From Anthoceros angustus (taxonomy: Eukaryota > Streptophyta > Anthocerotopsida > Anthocerotales > Anthocerotaceae), in the NCBI GenBank assembly GCA_010909165.1, contig MU008161.1, positions 1,426,001 to 1,490,000 on the forward strand: a stretch of DNA of 64,000 nucleotides, read 5' to 3'. The notes beneath the pieces were generated by a model. It saw only the letters and a program-made list of their open reading frames with translations, was not told the DNA's origin and ran no database searches. Below are positions 10,816 through 21,147 of this stretch, piece by piece (the stretch's first letter is position 1; each line of letters starts with the position of its first letter). The position numbers were made by a program, and so were the translations under genes.

Positions 10816-12117
10816 ATGGTGAGCACGAGGGCGTTCGCTTTCCCTACTAGCTTAGGGAATGCGTGCAAGAATTAGGCTGAGTGGAAAGTGGACAGGTTGA
10901 GAGAGGGCAAGGGTTGTCAGTAGGGAGGCATCGAAGATCTGGACGAGAGATAGCTCGATTTTCGTGGTTTCACTCATTTCAACTGCCTGCAGCTTGTGCA
11001 ATCCGGTCTAGGGGTTGCAATTCGGCTGGATCTGACCTTTAACAGCTGGCTGGGAACTTTTGGAACAGGCGGATGTGGTGCAACCCCTCTCTCCTTCTGG
11101 ACCGGTGACGGAATCTTATGCTCATCCTGGAGTCGCGTTCTTTCACACCATCTTCAAAGTACTGAGATTTGATCCCTATTAACGGATTAGCCACATTGAA
11201 ATTTTTCTGGCATCAGGCTTTTGTCCTGTTTGATCTGCGGATGCAACGTGGGGAAGCAGGAGCTCATTTTGACACTTGGAAGCTAGAGACGAGCTCAGTG
11301 TTGACTGTTTTTCGTTCAGCACGAATTCTCTGGCATCTCAGTGATAGGTCCGTTTGTTGTTGTCTACAGGGAGCAGCTCTGGCATGGTACCTCCTGTGTG
11401 GATGGCTTGTAGGGAGTTTTGTTCTTCAGTTTGTGATCACGGTGCTGCTATTGGCTTTGGACTTTTGGACCGTGAAGAATGTGAGTGGAAGGATACTAGT
11501 GGGGCTTCGTTGGTGGAACGAGACTAATGAGAATGGGGAAAGCATTTGGAAGTTTGAATCGCTGGATAAGAAGGTTTGTTCTACTGATGTTACTCTACGT
11601 CATGATGTAATTTTGTCCACAGAAACACTCACTGCACACTGTGACGATCCTTTTGCAGACACTAGATGCGATGAATAAGAAGGATACTTGGCTCTTTTGG
11701 TGGTCTCTTTATGTCACTGTAAGCTTTGATACGCTCATCTCCTTGGATGCACCACTCTTAGTGTCTTGCAGGTTACACTTCATTGTGCTTACTTGATATC
11801 TGTGTGTGCAGCCGGCCTTGTGGTTGGCACTTGGTGTCGTGGCTATCATTAAGCTGGAGTTTGATTACTTGCTGATTGTCGCCATTGCTCTAATTCTTGG
11901 TGGCGCCAACATTATTGGTTTCACAAAATGCCGAAAGGGTATGAGCCCTACACCTTGTCGTGCGTGCTCTCGATATATTCAACCTGATGCGTTGAGAAAT
12001 GTTTTGTTTCCCATTGCAGATGCAAAGAACCAGTTTCAGAAGATGGCAGGTCAGGCTGGGGCCATGTACATGGCGTCTAATGCCTTTTCTAGCTTGAGGT
12101 CTGCTATCGGTGGATGA
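10816..12117 (+). CDS. ECH: TVP23 / ECHIDNA Golgi-TGN membrane protein
   Basis: TVP23 (FAM18) proteins are small four-helix TGN membrane proteins; plant ECHIDNA acts in secretory trafficking with Yip1-family partners. Exons 11069-11158 ([15 protein letters not shown]), 11370-11573 (first helices, [20 protein letters not shown], then [12 protein letters not shown]), 11659-11718 ([15 protein letters not shown]), 11812-11938 ([26 protein letters not shown]) and 12020-12117 join in phase. The start is the uncertain part. An in-frame stop lies shortly upstream of 11069, and the best solution is a preceding exon whose only coding content is ATG at 10816-10818, directly followed by donor GTGAGC. This gives 193 residues, close to the family length. 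A Yip1-family gene lies 5 kb away. Confidence 0.91.
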
Positions 12118-12694
12118 CGGATTAGAGTACTCGCTTGTTAAGCGCAGCTGAAAATCATGCCGTGGCTGTAGCCATAACACTCTTACGAGGTGGGCAGTGT
12201 CATAAACTACCGTGCCGATGCTGAGCCCTGGGCTCACGAAAGTGCTTCTCATTGAGCTGCGAACCTGAAGTAGGGGTTGGATAGCTTGATGTACATAAGA
12301 CGAGCCTGATATTCCTGTCCAGCAATTGGCATCCTATTCGCATGCCCTTTCCAGGAGCACCGGTATGTTAGGAGGAGTTGCGTATTGCTCTAGGAGATTT
12401 TGGCAAAAGACAGTCCGTAACTGGATGTGTGTGAATGATGGAGTGAACCAGTGTCTTCTGCTGACCGTTTTCTCAAGTTCTATGAAGCGGGGAGCCTGTG
12501 ACTGCAAGGACAGTTGGTGCAACAGTAGTGGAGAAGAAACTAACGAACCGATGAACAAGTTTTGCACTGCCAGAACCAGGTAACGACCGTGTGCAAACGG
12601 TTTCCGTGTATTTCTGCTCAGATCAGCAGCTTCGAAGGTGGCCACTGGTTTGGGTGGGACTGGTTAGCGTGTGAAAGTCACGTTGAAGCTCATG

Positions 12695-13479
12695 TTACAC
12701 TTGAGGAGGCCTCTCCTCATCGAACCACCTAGGGGGATCGAAGCCAGTGCCGCCTGCAACCACACCGTCACTCTCAAGTCATTCATAGAAGACATAGCAC
12801 ACAAGGCAGCATGCCATCCATGTGCAATGAAGTCTCACCAAGGGGATTGCAGCGAGCAAGGCGCCAGAGTGTCAAAACTGTTCCCTTGACAACTCCATAC
12901 CTCTTGTAGGCTTCCTGTGCATACACACTACATGTGGGGACATACCGGCAGCTCCCTGGCAGGTATGGCGAGATTTCACCTGCAAATGCACTTGCTTCAT
13001 AAGAAACACGTTTTCCGCGAAGGACAGTGCCATATTGAGGACTCAGTTGGGCAAGGGCCAAGAAATGGGTATGCATACCCTTGTAAAACTGCAGGAGGGC
13101 AAGTGCGAGCTTCACTCCAGGTTGCTCCTTCTCCGGACTCTGCTCTGTGTCTGCCACCAATTCCACTGCCTAGGGTTTCAATGCAGTACAGGCAGGTGTA
13201 GAGGTAATCCAAGTCCCATCCACGCAAAATTCCAAGCTGTGTGACGGCATCACCTTGAGGCTCGGTGCCATCTTGGAGTGAGCAAGAGCAAACCCACTTG
13301 TGGCTGGCACACTGCGACTTCCCAGCTCTACCCACCAGCTCCCCTTGATAGCAACCAGAAGGCTGAAGCGATGGTGCCACCTCATGGAGCCTGGAAGGAC
13401 CCCTGTTCACAACTGGACCATGGTCTTGACCAATGCTGGCCTGGCATCCCCGGCCTGAAACGGGCCTGCGAATTCTCAT
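12695..13479 (-). CDS. YidD-family membrane insertion efficiency factor, probably plastid
   Basis: Bacterial YidD aids insertion of proteins by YidC. The plant copy presumably acts beside the plastid YidC homologue Alb3; this is inferred. Exons 13479-13254, 13165-13079, 12979-12839 and 12753-12695 join in phase to 170 residues. The first exon is Arg/Ser-rich and almost free of acidic residues, as expected for a transit peptide. The core then shows [58 protein letters not shown] and the C-terminal TGFDPP, which are the YidD landmarks including the conserved cysteines. The protein stops 15 residues after DPP at TAA (12695-12697). Converges with ECHIDNA. Confidence 0.92.
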
Positions 13480-14040
13480 CACCCTCGGCGTGAATTCGTG
13501 ACGAGCCTTCGTCAAGCCTCACGCGGGAGGGTAACGGTGTGAAGAACAATGTAAAACATACAGACCTACCGCGCTACGAACGCAGGCTGCGGGCAGACGG
13601 TGATTTCGGCGAACGTGCGTGGCTTCGGCCTCGATTCACGAAGAAGCAAGGAGTGCGCACTGGTAGACAGCTTGACGAGGTGCACGCCAGTCGCCATGGA
13701 CCGACCCAGAGGAGCAAGAGTCGAGGAAATCAGGAGGCCCCATGGACCGAACGATGAGAAGCCAAAATGAAGAAATGTTTTTGAATAAAATGATGTGCGT
13801 CTGGAGCGGGCTATACAGACTCCATCGTGAAGAGCAGAGCCAAGTGAAAATGAGCTTCGCTAACGAGAGATGCAATACACGATAATGGGAGCCGATGGAT
13901 TGATTCTGGTTCTACGAGGAATCCGATGAGGCAAGGGCAATCCAACGGCACCAGGTGCGTGCCGGGAGGCAGGCTCCCGGCGCGCTCTTTATTGTGCCCA
14001 TGTCAGCTCCTCCCCGCCCAGCTGCTCCAGCTGGAGCACA
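13480..14040. other. Intergenic, no gene recognised
   Basis: Short open frames exist on both strands but none shows a known motif. It probably carries the YidD promoter on its left and the 3' region of the first metallothionein-like gene on its right. Confidence 0.5.
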
Positions 14041-14280
14041 TCACTTGCAGTCGCACTTGTTGACGTCATCGTTGCACTTGCTGCAGTCGGGGTCGCCGGA
14101 CATGGCGACGGCCAACACATTCTCGCTGCACGCCATGATAAGAAGAAGCAAATGTTAGGACAGTCGAACGGAGCGAATTCCGAGAGCCACGGCCAGCGCA
14201 CCCAACAATTGAAGAAAGAGCAGAAGAGGAGGAGCAGAAGCAGATGCAGAAGCAGAAGCTCACAACATAGCAGAGGCCAT
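14041..14280 (-). CDS. Tiny cysteine-rich metallothionein-like protein, copy 1
   Basis: Exon 1 is 17 nt (14280-14264, ATGGCCTCTGCTATGTT) with donor GTGAGC; exon 2 is 14125-14041 after acceptor GTGCAG. The 33-residue product begins MASAMFENVLAVAMS and ends GDPDCSKCNDDVNKCDCK. Five cysteines are arranged as C-x2-C, then CDC after an eight-residue acidic spacer, which suggests metal binding; this is inferred. The same two-exon structure, 17-nt first exon and C-terminal block occur in two further copies at 15,928 and 18,366. A TATA-like box lies 110 bp upstream. It does not match the usual plant metallothionein types 1-4. Confidence 0.72.
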
Positions 14281-14389
14281 TGCGAGCCGGAAGGAAAGCG
14301 AGCGGGGCGTTTGGGAAGCTCGGAGACAGCGAGAGCTCGAGAAGGCAGTGAGTGATTGCTTGCTTTGCCAAACGCAAGTTGCGGTGTGG

Positions 14390-14396
14390 CTTTATA
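14390..14396 (-). promoter_or_regulatory. TATA box of metallothionein-like copy 1
   Basis: TATAAAG on the minus strand, about 110 bp before the start codon at 14280. The spacing is the same as in the other two copies. Confidence 0.6.
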
Positions 14397-15798
14397 GCCC
14401 AAGACGAAGCGGGATGCGCCGGGCGCGGCGAAACGGCGAACGAATCCAGCCAGTGGCGAGTCCATGTTGGCTCTGGGGTGTGTCGCAGTCGTGGTGGTAG
14501 CTGCGGGCCTCGTGGGCAAAGGACGCCGGCACGGGCTCGGCCCCACTCTGCTGCCCCATTTTCTAATGGCGAAACCCGCACGGGTTGCGCCCCTCGGGCG
14601 AAACGGGCGTTTAGCCGGGCGAGTGCTCGGGCCGCGCGCCCGGCTGCGTGCTCCACACAGGGAGGGAGTGTGCAAGTCCTGTGTCAGGCCTGGGCGAGTT
14701 TGTTACACCTGTGGCTCCGGAACGTATGTTGATCCACCATCTGTTTGTCTACCACTGTAAATACAGCGTCTGGGCTATCCGGCTCGCTAGCGCTCTTCAG
14801 ACGTTCGGACAAGAGTGGGTCCACGTACACCTTATCGAGCTCTGGGAGCCATGTCCATGCCAGTATGCGTTGGCAAGTTAATGCTTGCAGAGGTGCAAGC
14901 AGTGTCTCTGCTTGCAGTACGTCGCAGCATCATCTGTAAAGCTTGTGCTGTCAATGAATGGATCTACGGCCAAGGGAAGTTCTACCTATTGGATGAAGGT
15001 GTATAGACAGGAGTCTACGTTCTGTTCTCTTGGCTCCTTCCTGAAGCCAAAGTTCCCCAAGCAATTCTCGAGGGTAGAGAAAGAGTGTACACCACTGTAC
15101 ATGAGTATACATGTATGTTTGAATTCGGGCCCGGGGAATCGAGACAAGCTGGCAATCGCAAGACGATGACGAGCAATCTGGATGGGGGCATTGAAGTACA
15201 CTTGGTACAGGTGCAACTTGTTGGCGAGCGGCTGACGGCAGTGGGACTGTACTGCTGCAGCAAGAGCATGGCTACTGGCCAGGGGGCAGACGATTCCTGA
15301 AACTTCCAAGATTCCCAGCTGCAAACGCACTGACGCTTGCAATTGATACTTGCTGCCATTACCCAGACGGACAGGATGTGCATCGCCCATGTGAAGTGGG
15401 GGCCAGCTACTGTAACTCGCCAAGCAGGGGAGCCGCTGTGGCAAAACCAGGAGATATCCAGACTCCATCTGGAGCACGGTGTCGGATAGGTTTCAAATTT
15501 GGCAAGCTGGGAATCGGATCAGGCGGCTCCTCTCCTCAGGAAGCAGCGGGACTGCCGGTGTCGGTGCAGGTGCAGGTGTGGAATCTTCGATCCCAGCCTC
15601 GCAGGGGCCAGGATGTGGGTGGTGGAAGCACTAATCGCCGCTGTACAGCAACGGCAGGAGGTCGGTGGCAGTTGCAGGTTGGGAAGCCATCCGGACGACA
15701 GAGACCCGTCCGCTTCGCCCGCCTCTACCTCCCGGGGGCCCAGCTAGCGGGGCCAGGGCTCGGCCAATTGCAGGCCTCGCCTCGGCTTGGCTGGAGAG
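14397..15798. other. Intergenic between cysteine-rich gene copies 1 and 2
   Basis: 1.4 kb, moderately GC-rich. Open frames on both strands lack recognisable domains. It contains the two divergent promoters of the flanking gene copies. Confidence 0.5.
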
Positions 15799-15805
15799 TA
15801 TAAAG
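15799..15805 (+). promoter_or_regulatory. TATA box of metallothionein-like copy 2
   Basis: TATAAAG in GGAGAGTATAAAGGCGCAGC, 129 bp before the ATG. Confidence 0.65.
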
Positions 15806-15927
15806 GCGCAGCAGGCACTCAGCTCTCCTCACACTTTCAAGCTTCCTCGCCCTTCTGCGATCCAAGCTTCCTTCGCCTCTTCCGCTTTCGTCTTGTCTCC
15901 TTCGATCAGCCGCGCTCAGCGCCATCT

Positions 15928-16133
15928 ATGGCCTCTGGAAACATGTGTGTGCTTGCAACAGTCGCTCGGCTGTCCTGTCCTTAATTCACAACTTGTGAGC
16001 GAGTTGAGCGCTGATGAGTGTTGCTTGTGGTGTGAGTGAGTGCAGGAACATGAGCTCCGTCCTGGCGGCTGGCGCCGGAGACCCCGACTGCAGCAAGTGC
16101 AACGACGATGTCAACAAGTGCGACTGCAAATGA
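15928..16133 (+). CDS. Tiny cysteine-rich metallothionein-like protein, copy 2
   Basis: Exon 1 is 15928-15944 (17 nt, ATGGCCTCTGGAAACAT); exon 2 is 16046-16133 after GAGTGCAG. They join in phase to 34 residues starting MASGNMNMSSVLAAGA and ending in the same 18 residues as copy 1, GDPDCSKCNDDVNKCDCK. The intron is 101 bp. The perfect C-terminal match with copy 1 and the conserved 17-nt first exon make this a real family rather than a chance frame. Metal binding is inferred from cysteine spacing. Confidence 0.75.
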
Positions 16134-18254
16134 AGCGCGCCAATGCGCAAGCAAGCAAGCGTCCCCATGGAGGCGGATTTCACGTTCCATCTTCCGCCTC
16201 TGCCTCCGGCTTGCAGCTTGCTGCTGAAGTGGAGCTGTGCGTGTGCAAACCAAACCCTAACGGCCTGTCTCGATCTTTCAAAAGGCATGTCTCGCTCGAG
16301 TTGGATGAATCCAAGTCGACTCCATTCTCGGCTAGCGGGTAGGGGATGGGGAAAGGGGATGGGGATGGAGTGGGATGTGTCGTCATGTCATGTTGTCGTA
16401 ACTCGTTAAATATGTCAAAGACCTCTTTGTGCCTTTTTGGCTACCTATTATAAAGCGGCGTATATTTTGTTATTAACAAATGGATTGAATGATTCGAGAA
16501 CTCAGTGCGGATTCCCGAACTTCCTCAACATCGTTTCTTGCAAATGCATTGGCCTCTGCTATTGTAGTTGGAAACACTATACGCTATGTTGTGAGAGGCA
16601 TGTGAAACGTCGAGATCCCGGCAAACCTCCGTCAAAGCAGCTGGTCTGGACATTGTGATTTCAGTCAGAGCAGAAGGACATTGGATTATGCTGTTTAGAC
16701 ACAAGGTCTTCACATAACATATTTCATTATCAGGAACATTGCTCATTCCGATTAGCGTTAAGTCGTGCTTGGAGGTAACTGCAGACCACGGACCAGAAGC
16801 TTACGCTGCATAACTCGTTAGATACACGGTTCAGTAGTCCCACAGCACCACTCTCTCAGACTATCGATATCATGCAACTGCGAGTAGCTGGATCTGTCCA
16901 AGCTGCATGAAACAGTCACATATAGCTGCCCAAGTGAAAAAATTAAGGTACCTCCTTTTACATTCCAAATTTCCAACCTACGTATGTGCATACGATATCG
17001 CCCATCCATGACAAGGTGGGAAAAGGCCGGGGCCCGGAGTCTGATGTTGCCACCGATCGGCAAGGCCTTTCGGAGACTCATCCACTTGCCGGGGCCATTT
17101 TTAAGGAACTCCAATGTTGCACCTAGTGCCCAGTGCATCGAATCCCAGTCTCTCAGTAAGTAGCTAGTCTGTACTGAGCATGTCAAGACACAAATACATA
17201 CATGCACATATACGATGGTATGCCCTGAGGCTCTTGGAGTTCGCCGCCAGCGGCCAGGATGAGTTGTGCAATTTCAGGCAGATAGATAGCTTGCGTGGTA
17301 GTCAAGTTATACGGTATACCCCCTCATGCCCCTTCAGATGTACACGCAAGCTTAGAATTTTGATGCCCATGGATATCGAAGGTGTAGCAAAAGCAGAGCC
17401 TTTGAATACTCCGTCTGGACAGGATTCCTTCTTATCCACGATGGGCATTGGCGACAAACGTCCACACGTTGGAAATGTTATAGAAATACGACGCAGTGCT
17501 CAAGCCCAGAAGTTGTGGTCTGAGTTGGAGACAGAAGCTGTAGGAATTGAAACTATATTCCAGTTCCAAATCGTCATGGGCTTGCCACAATTCCAACTTG
17601 CAAGCAAGGTACGTCAGCTGTTTGAACTGATCTACAGGTATTGGATGGATGATGGTGTCACTGCGCAGACAAGCTTCCAATACTTGAACTTGGTTGCAGC
17701 AATGCAGACCGTGTCATGTAGACAGACAAGGCTTGAAATCCAGACAAGAATTTCTTGGCAACTAGGCCCCAATCATGTACACAAAGTTGTCCCATACCTG
17801 TCGCTGAAGCTGAAGCGCCCAGGGTTGGTACGTACTTTTCGAACACTTCCAGTTTACCGGTAGCGCGGACTGTATGTAGATCTTCAGGTTTGAGCTCGAT
17901 TCCAAGGGAACTGTAGAAGCCGTTGTACGTTGATCATGGGCACTGCAGCTGGGCCGATTCCGGGCTCGGGAAGACCTCTGCCGCCCAGATTCCTCAACAC
18001 GAGTCTGAGAAGAGATTCCTTGCGGAGAGTAGTGGGCCCGGGCCCGGGGTCCGGCTGCTCGGGCTCGGGCCAGCCCGGCCATGGCGTGTGTGGCTGCTGC
18101 TCTGCAGCGTCCTGCTCCTGACTCCTGACTCCTGGGGCCCCGGTAGTGGAGGCAGATGGACCACCACCAACCCGATCCAGGCCGTGCCTTTCCCACCGCC
18201 AACAGCCCAGCTGGTTGCGCCGGCCAGGCAGGGGCAAAACCGCTCCCGGCCCGC
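16134..18254. other. Intergenic, with one unexplained open frame
   Basis: 2.1 kb between cysteine-rich copies 2 and 3. A 684-nt plus-strand frame from ATG 17180 to the stop at 17863 has no recognised motif. Minus-strand frames near 16,818-17,207 and 17,432-17,846 are also open but unassigned. No strand shows a convincing splice pattern. Confidence 0.45.
17180..17863 (+). CDS. Unassigned 227-codon open frame
   Basis: Begins with ATG and runs without a stop. The composition is ordinary (a segment reads QDSFLSTMGIGDKRPHVGNV), with no membrane helix or motif that I recognise. It may be a chance frame or an exon of an unknown gene. Listed because of its length in a stretch otherwise lacking genes. 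Confidence 0.2.
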   Translation: MSRHKYIHAHIRWYALRLLEFAASGQDELCNFRQIDSLRGSQVIRYTPSCPFRCTRKLRILMPMDIEGVAKAEPLNTPSGQDSFLSTMGIGDKRPHVGNVIEIRRSAQAQKLWSELETEAVGIETIFQFQIVMGLPQFQLASKVRQLFELIYRYWMDDGVTAQTSFQYLNLVAAMQTVSCRQTRLEIQTRISWQLGPNHVHKVVPYLSLKLKRPGLVRTFRTLPVYR

Positions 18255-18263
18255 TATAAAAGG
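18255..18263 (+). promoter_or_regulatory. TATA box of metallothionein-like copy 3
   Basis: TATAAAAGG, 111 bp before the ATG of copy 3. It matches the plant TATA consensus best of the three copies. Confidence 0.7.
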
Positions 18264-18365
18264 CCTGGCAGGCAGACCATTTCTCATCAACTGCTCTCTC
18301 GCTTCCATCGCCTTCTGCTTCACTACACCACTCTTTGCTCTCCTCCGCGACTCTTCTCAGCGACC

Positions 18366-18561
18366 ATGGCCTCCGGCAACGTGTACGAGCCCCGCCTCCT
18401 CCTCCTGCGGCTGTCTCTCCGTTTGCAGACTTGTGCTGGCTCAGCGTTCTGATGAATTGAATGCTGTCTTTGATCACAGGCACTTCGTCCTGGCCGCGGC
18501 CGGTGGAGACCCCGACTGCGTCAGGTGCAGCGACGATGCCAACAAGTGCGACTGCAAGTGA
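18366..18561 (+). CDS. Tiny cysteine-rich metallothionein-like protein, copy 3
   Basis: Exon 1 is 18366-18382 (17 nt, ATGGCCTCCGGCAACGT); exon 2 is 18480-18561 after CATCACAG-type acceptor sequence. The 32-residue product begins MASGNVHFVLAAAG and ends GDPDCVRCSDDANKCDCK. All five cysteines and the acidic spacer are kept, while SK->VR, N->S and V->A differ from copies 1 and 2, so this is the most diverged copy. The intron is 97 bp. If the intron were retained, the frame would end in an unrelated Leu-rich tail. Confidence 0.74.
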
Positions 18562-19604
18562 AGCGCCTGCTGCTGCAGACATGGGTTGAGTGGCTTCATC
18601 ATCCGGAGGCGGGGGTCAGGGAGAGCTGGAATCAAGGAAGGCTCTAGGCTGCAAATTCGGCCATTGTTTTGAAAAGGGAGTTTGTAGCATGGCCCAAGCC
18701 TCCGGAAGCATGTCAGCTATTTATCTAGAAATGAAACCTCAGCCCATCGTTGTAGACAGCTGCGCTGTAATGTGCGCTGGAACCTTTTGTACGCGTCTTC
18801 TTGCATATATGTAAAGGGTGAGAGATTTCCAGCTTACCCCTCTCTCCATCTTGTCAGCTATGCCAGCGAGTGTCTCCATGTCGTCAGCTGTGCTTCGTCT
18901 GTCCCGGAGACAGCTCTAGACTCTAGAGAACAACCACGCAATGTTCATGACAAGTGAGGCACTGAATCACATTGCAATTGTTTTCTGATCAGAATGGTTG
19001 CCTAGGGAGCCAGCATCGTGCCTCGCTTAGCCTCACCTCTGTAAAGTTGTATAGCCTGTCGCTAGTGCTCAGCGTTGGTGCAGGCGCTGATCGTGAGAAG
19101 GCCGGGCTGAAGCTGTCGAACAAACGATCCTGATGCTTTCTCGTGCTACTCATGCTTCTCTTGTTAACCTCGGATGCTTTCATGAGAGAGCGACACATGA
19201 GGAAGCTGTTTTGTTATAATCGTAGCTTAAAAGAGGTCCAAAGGGAATTCGTTCCCCTCCATGTGACCCGGGTTTTCACTACCTAACAAGGAATCACTCC
19301 AGCCGCTCTGAGGGAAGAAGAGATGTCCACGAGCACTACCTGGTGAAAAATGAAAGCCACAGCAAAATTGTGGGACCCGATAACTAAGGTGTGTCGAAAG
19401 GCCCCACAACTTCAGTCACGCACTCAAGATTTCAGGTTTCGGAAAGCCTAAGGGGCTTCACGGTGAAGCAAACAGATGAGACAGTGAGAATAAACACCAC
19501 GTTGGTTTGTTTCAATATGAAGGCGAGAGGCCCCTTGCCACGGGAAACAAAAACACGAGACACTGCCTCCACAGAAACAGCTTGAAAGACGCAACAAAAA
19601 TTGG
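18562..19604. other. Intergenic, nothing recognised
   Basis: About 1 kb holding the 3' regions of copy 3 and of the converging eL32 gene. No conserved coding frame or structured repeat was seen. Confidence 0.55.
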
Positions 19605-20315
19605 CTACTCATCCTCCTGGCTGCGAAGACGAGCAGAGGCGTTGGTGACGGCAACATTCAACTGCTGAGCCCTTTCGACAATGGCCTTCCTCTTCGCAGT
19701 TGACACGTTGTGTGCAATTTCTGCACTGTACTTCCTGCACGTTGGAAGAACATCCATAAATTCCCGAGTCAACCCTACGTGCCCTGAGGATAAGGCTCTG
19801 CCCATCTCGCTTTGCAACATTCAGCAAGGAAATGACATACAGGTGCTTCACAACGTAACACACCTGTTGTGCATCAACAGCAGGTCCAGCTCCTTCACGT
19901 TGTGCACAAGGAACTTGACAAAACCGCTGGGCAGCACATGTCGGGTCTTCTTGTTCGAGCCGTAACCAATGTTAGGCATCAAAGTTGTCCCCTTGAACTT
20001 CCTCCTCACGCGGGAGTCAATACCCTTGGGCCGTCTCCAGTTCTCCTGGATCGCACAGGCAGTCACAAATCAACCACCCGAGTCCTCAACCGCATGGGCC
20101 TCACCTGTTGTACCCTATCATTCTCCAAAGCAGGACGCCTCTCAAACCTAGTCCTGCACAACACCACAGCGGAGACGCAAAACACACGACTGCGCACTCT
20201 CAAACCCTCGGCTCGAAAACCTCACCTTCACAGAGATCTTGCGGTCAGACTGCATGCGCTTGAACTTCTTCACGCGCTTCTTCACCACCACCCGCTTCAC
20301 CAAAGGAGTCACCAT
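19605..20315 (-). CDS. RPL32: 60S ribosomal protein eL32
   Basis: Structural protein of the large cytosolic ribosomal subunit. Exons 20315-20226, 20045-19864 and 19734-19605 join to 133 residues, the normal length. The order of landmarks is [13 protein letters not shown], then [75 protein letters not shown] and the C-terminal [12 protein letters not shown]. All match the family. The start codon is 205 bp from the oppositely oriented CSN8 start. Confidence 0.97.
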
Positions 20316-20520
20316 GGTTGCCGCAGCGCTGCCGCGCCCCGCACCCACAAGTTGCTACAGCCGATTGTCCGTGGCGGAAAACAGAAAGAGACAGGTGATG
20401 GTGGGCAACAAGGTTTTGTATGTGCCCTAGCCCTAATTCGTAATTCCTTCCCGAGACTAGTGTCCATATTTTCCGAGTAAGGTGCTACTTTAGGCGACTG
20501 GAACATCGTCGAGGAACGCC
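20316..20520. promoter_or_regulatory. Bidirectional promoter, eL32 / CSN8
   Basis: Only 205 bp separate the ATG codons of the two divergent genes. It contains GCCCTAGCCCTAATT at about 20,426, resembling the telo-box (AAACCCTAA) elements often found upstream of plant ribosomal protein genes. Shared control is inferred. Confidence 0.6.
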
Positions 20521-21147
20521 ATGGGTGTGCCCGCTGCGTCATCGTGCGCAGACATGAGCCTCAACACGCTCCACGAGGCCATACAAGCGAGGCGGTTCAA
20601 GGATCTGGCGGTCATCTGCGACACCTTGGAGCTGGAGGCTTTGGCGGCGGGGCGCGGCAAGCCGCAGGACTGGCCTTATGCAGTGCACATCCTGGCGCAT
20701 GTGGCCGTGCAGGACCTGGACTCGGCCAGGTTCGTGTGGAAGCAGATTCCGGCGCAGGTGAAGCAGAACCAGCCGGAAGTGGCGGCCGCTTGGAGGATCG
20801 GGCAGTGCATGTGGATCAGGGATCACGCCGGGGTGCACGAAGCGCTGCGCAGCTACAATTGGAGTCCGGAGGTGCAGCCTGTGGTTTGCGCTGTGGCTGA
20901 GGAGTACTCGCGCAAAATCTTCAAGCTCCTGTCCACGGCCTACTCCACCATCAGCGTCGCGGACGCTGCCAGGTTCCTAGGGCTGTCGGAGAACGACACG
21001 GCGGCCTTCACCGCGCAGCACGGCTGGGTGCTGGATCCCGCCACCAGGATGCTCTCTGTCACCCGGATCTCACCTCCTTCGCAGCAGAAGAAGGACAAGG
21101 GTCACTTGCAAAACCTGACCGAGTATGTCTTCCACTTGGAGCACTAG
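20521..21147 (+). CDS. CSN8: COP9 signalosome subunit 8
   Basis: CSN8 is a structural PCI-domain subunit of the COP9 signalosome, which removes NEDD8/RUB from cullins in the nucleus and cytosol. A single open exon encodes 208 residues (Met at 20554 is an alternative start giving MSLNTLHEAI). The N-terminal helical repeats include DWPYAVHILAHVAVQDLDSA and RFVWKQIP. The winged-helix part shows SVADAARFLGLSENDTAAF and GWVLDPATRMLSVTR. The C-terminus ends in a helix with LQNLTEYVFHLEH, as in the family. Codon usage is strongly GC-rich, unlike the neighbouring delta-COP. Intronless here, which is notable because its neighbours are split. Confidence 0.93.
   Translation: MGVPAASSCADMSLNTLHEAIQARRFKDLAVICDTLELEALAAGRGKPQDWPYAVHILAHVAVQDLDSARFVWKQIPAQVKQNQPEVAAAWRIGQCMWIRDHAGVHEALRSYNWSPEVQPVVCAVAEEYSRKIFKLLSTAYSTISVADAARFLGLSENDTAAFTAQHGWVLDPATRMLSVTRISPPSQQKKDKGHLQNLTEYVFHLEH

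Noticed and set aside
14041-14136. Intronless reading of metallothionein-like copy 1 from ATG 14136
   Set aside because: A 17-nt first exon at 14280-14264 with a good GTGAGC donor gives the same gene structure as copies 2 and 3 and the same distance to the TATA box.
13989-14675. Long minus-strand frame of 228 codons across metallothionein-like copy 1
   Set aside because: It reads the cysteine gene in a different frame and crosses its promoter; the product is low-complexity and no domain supports it.
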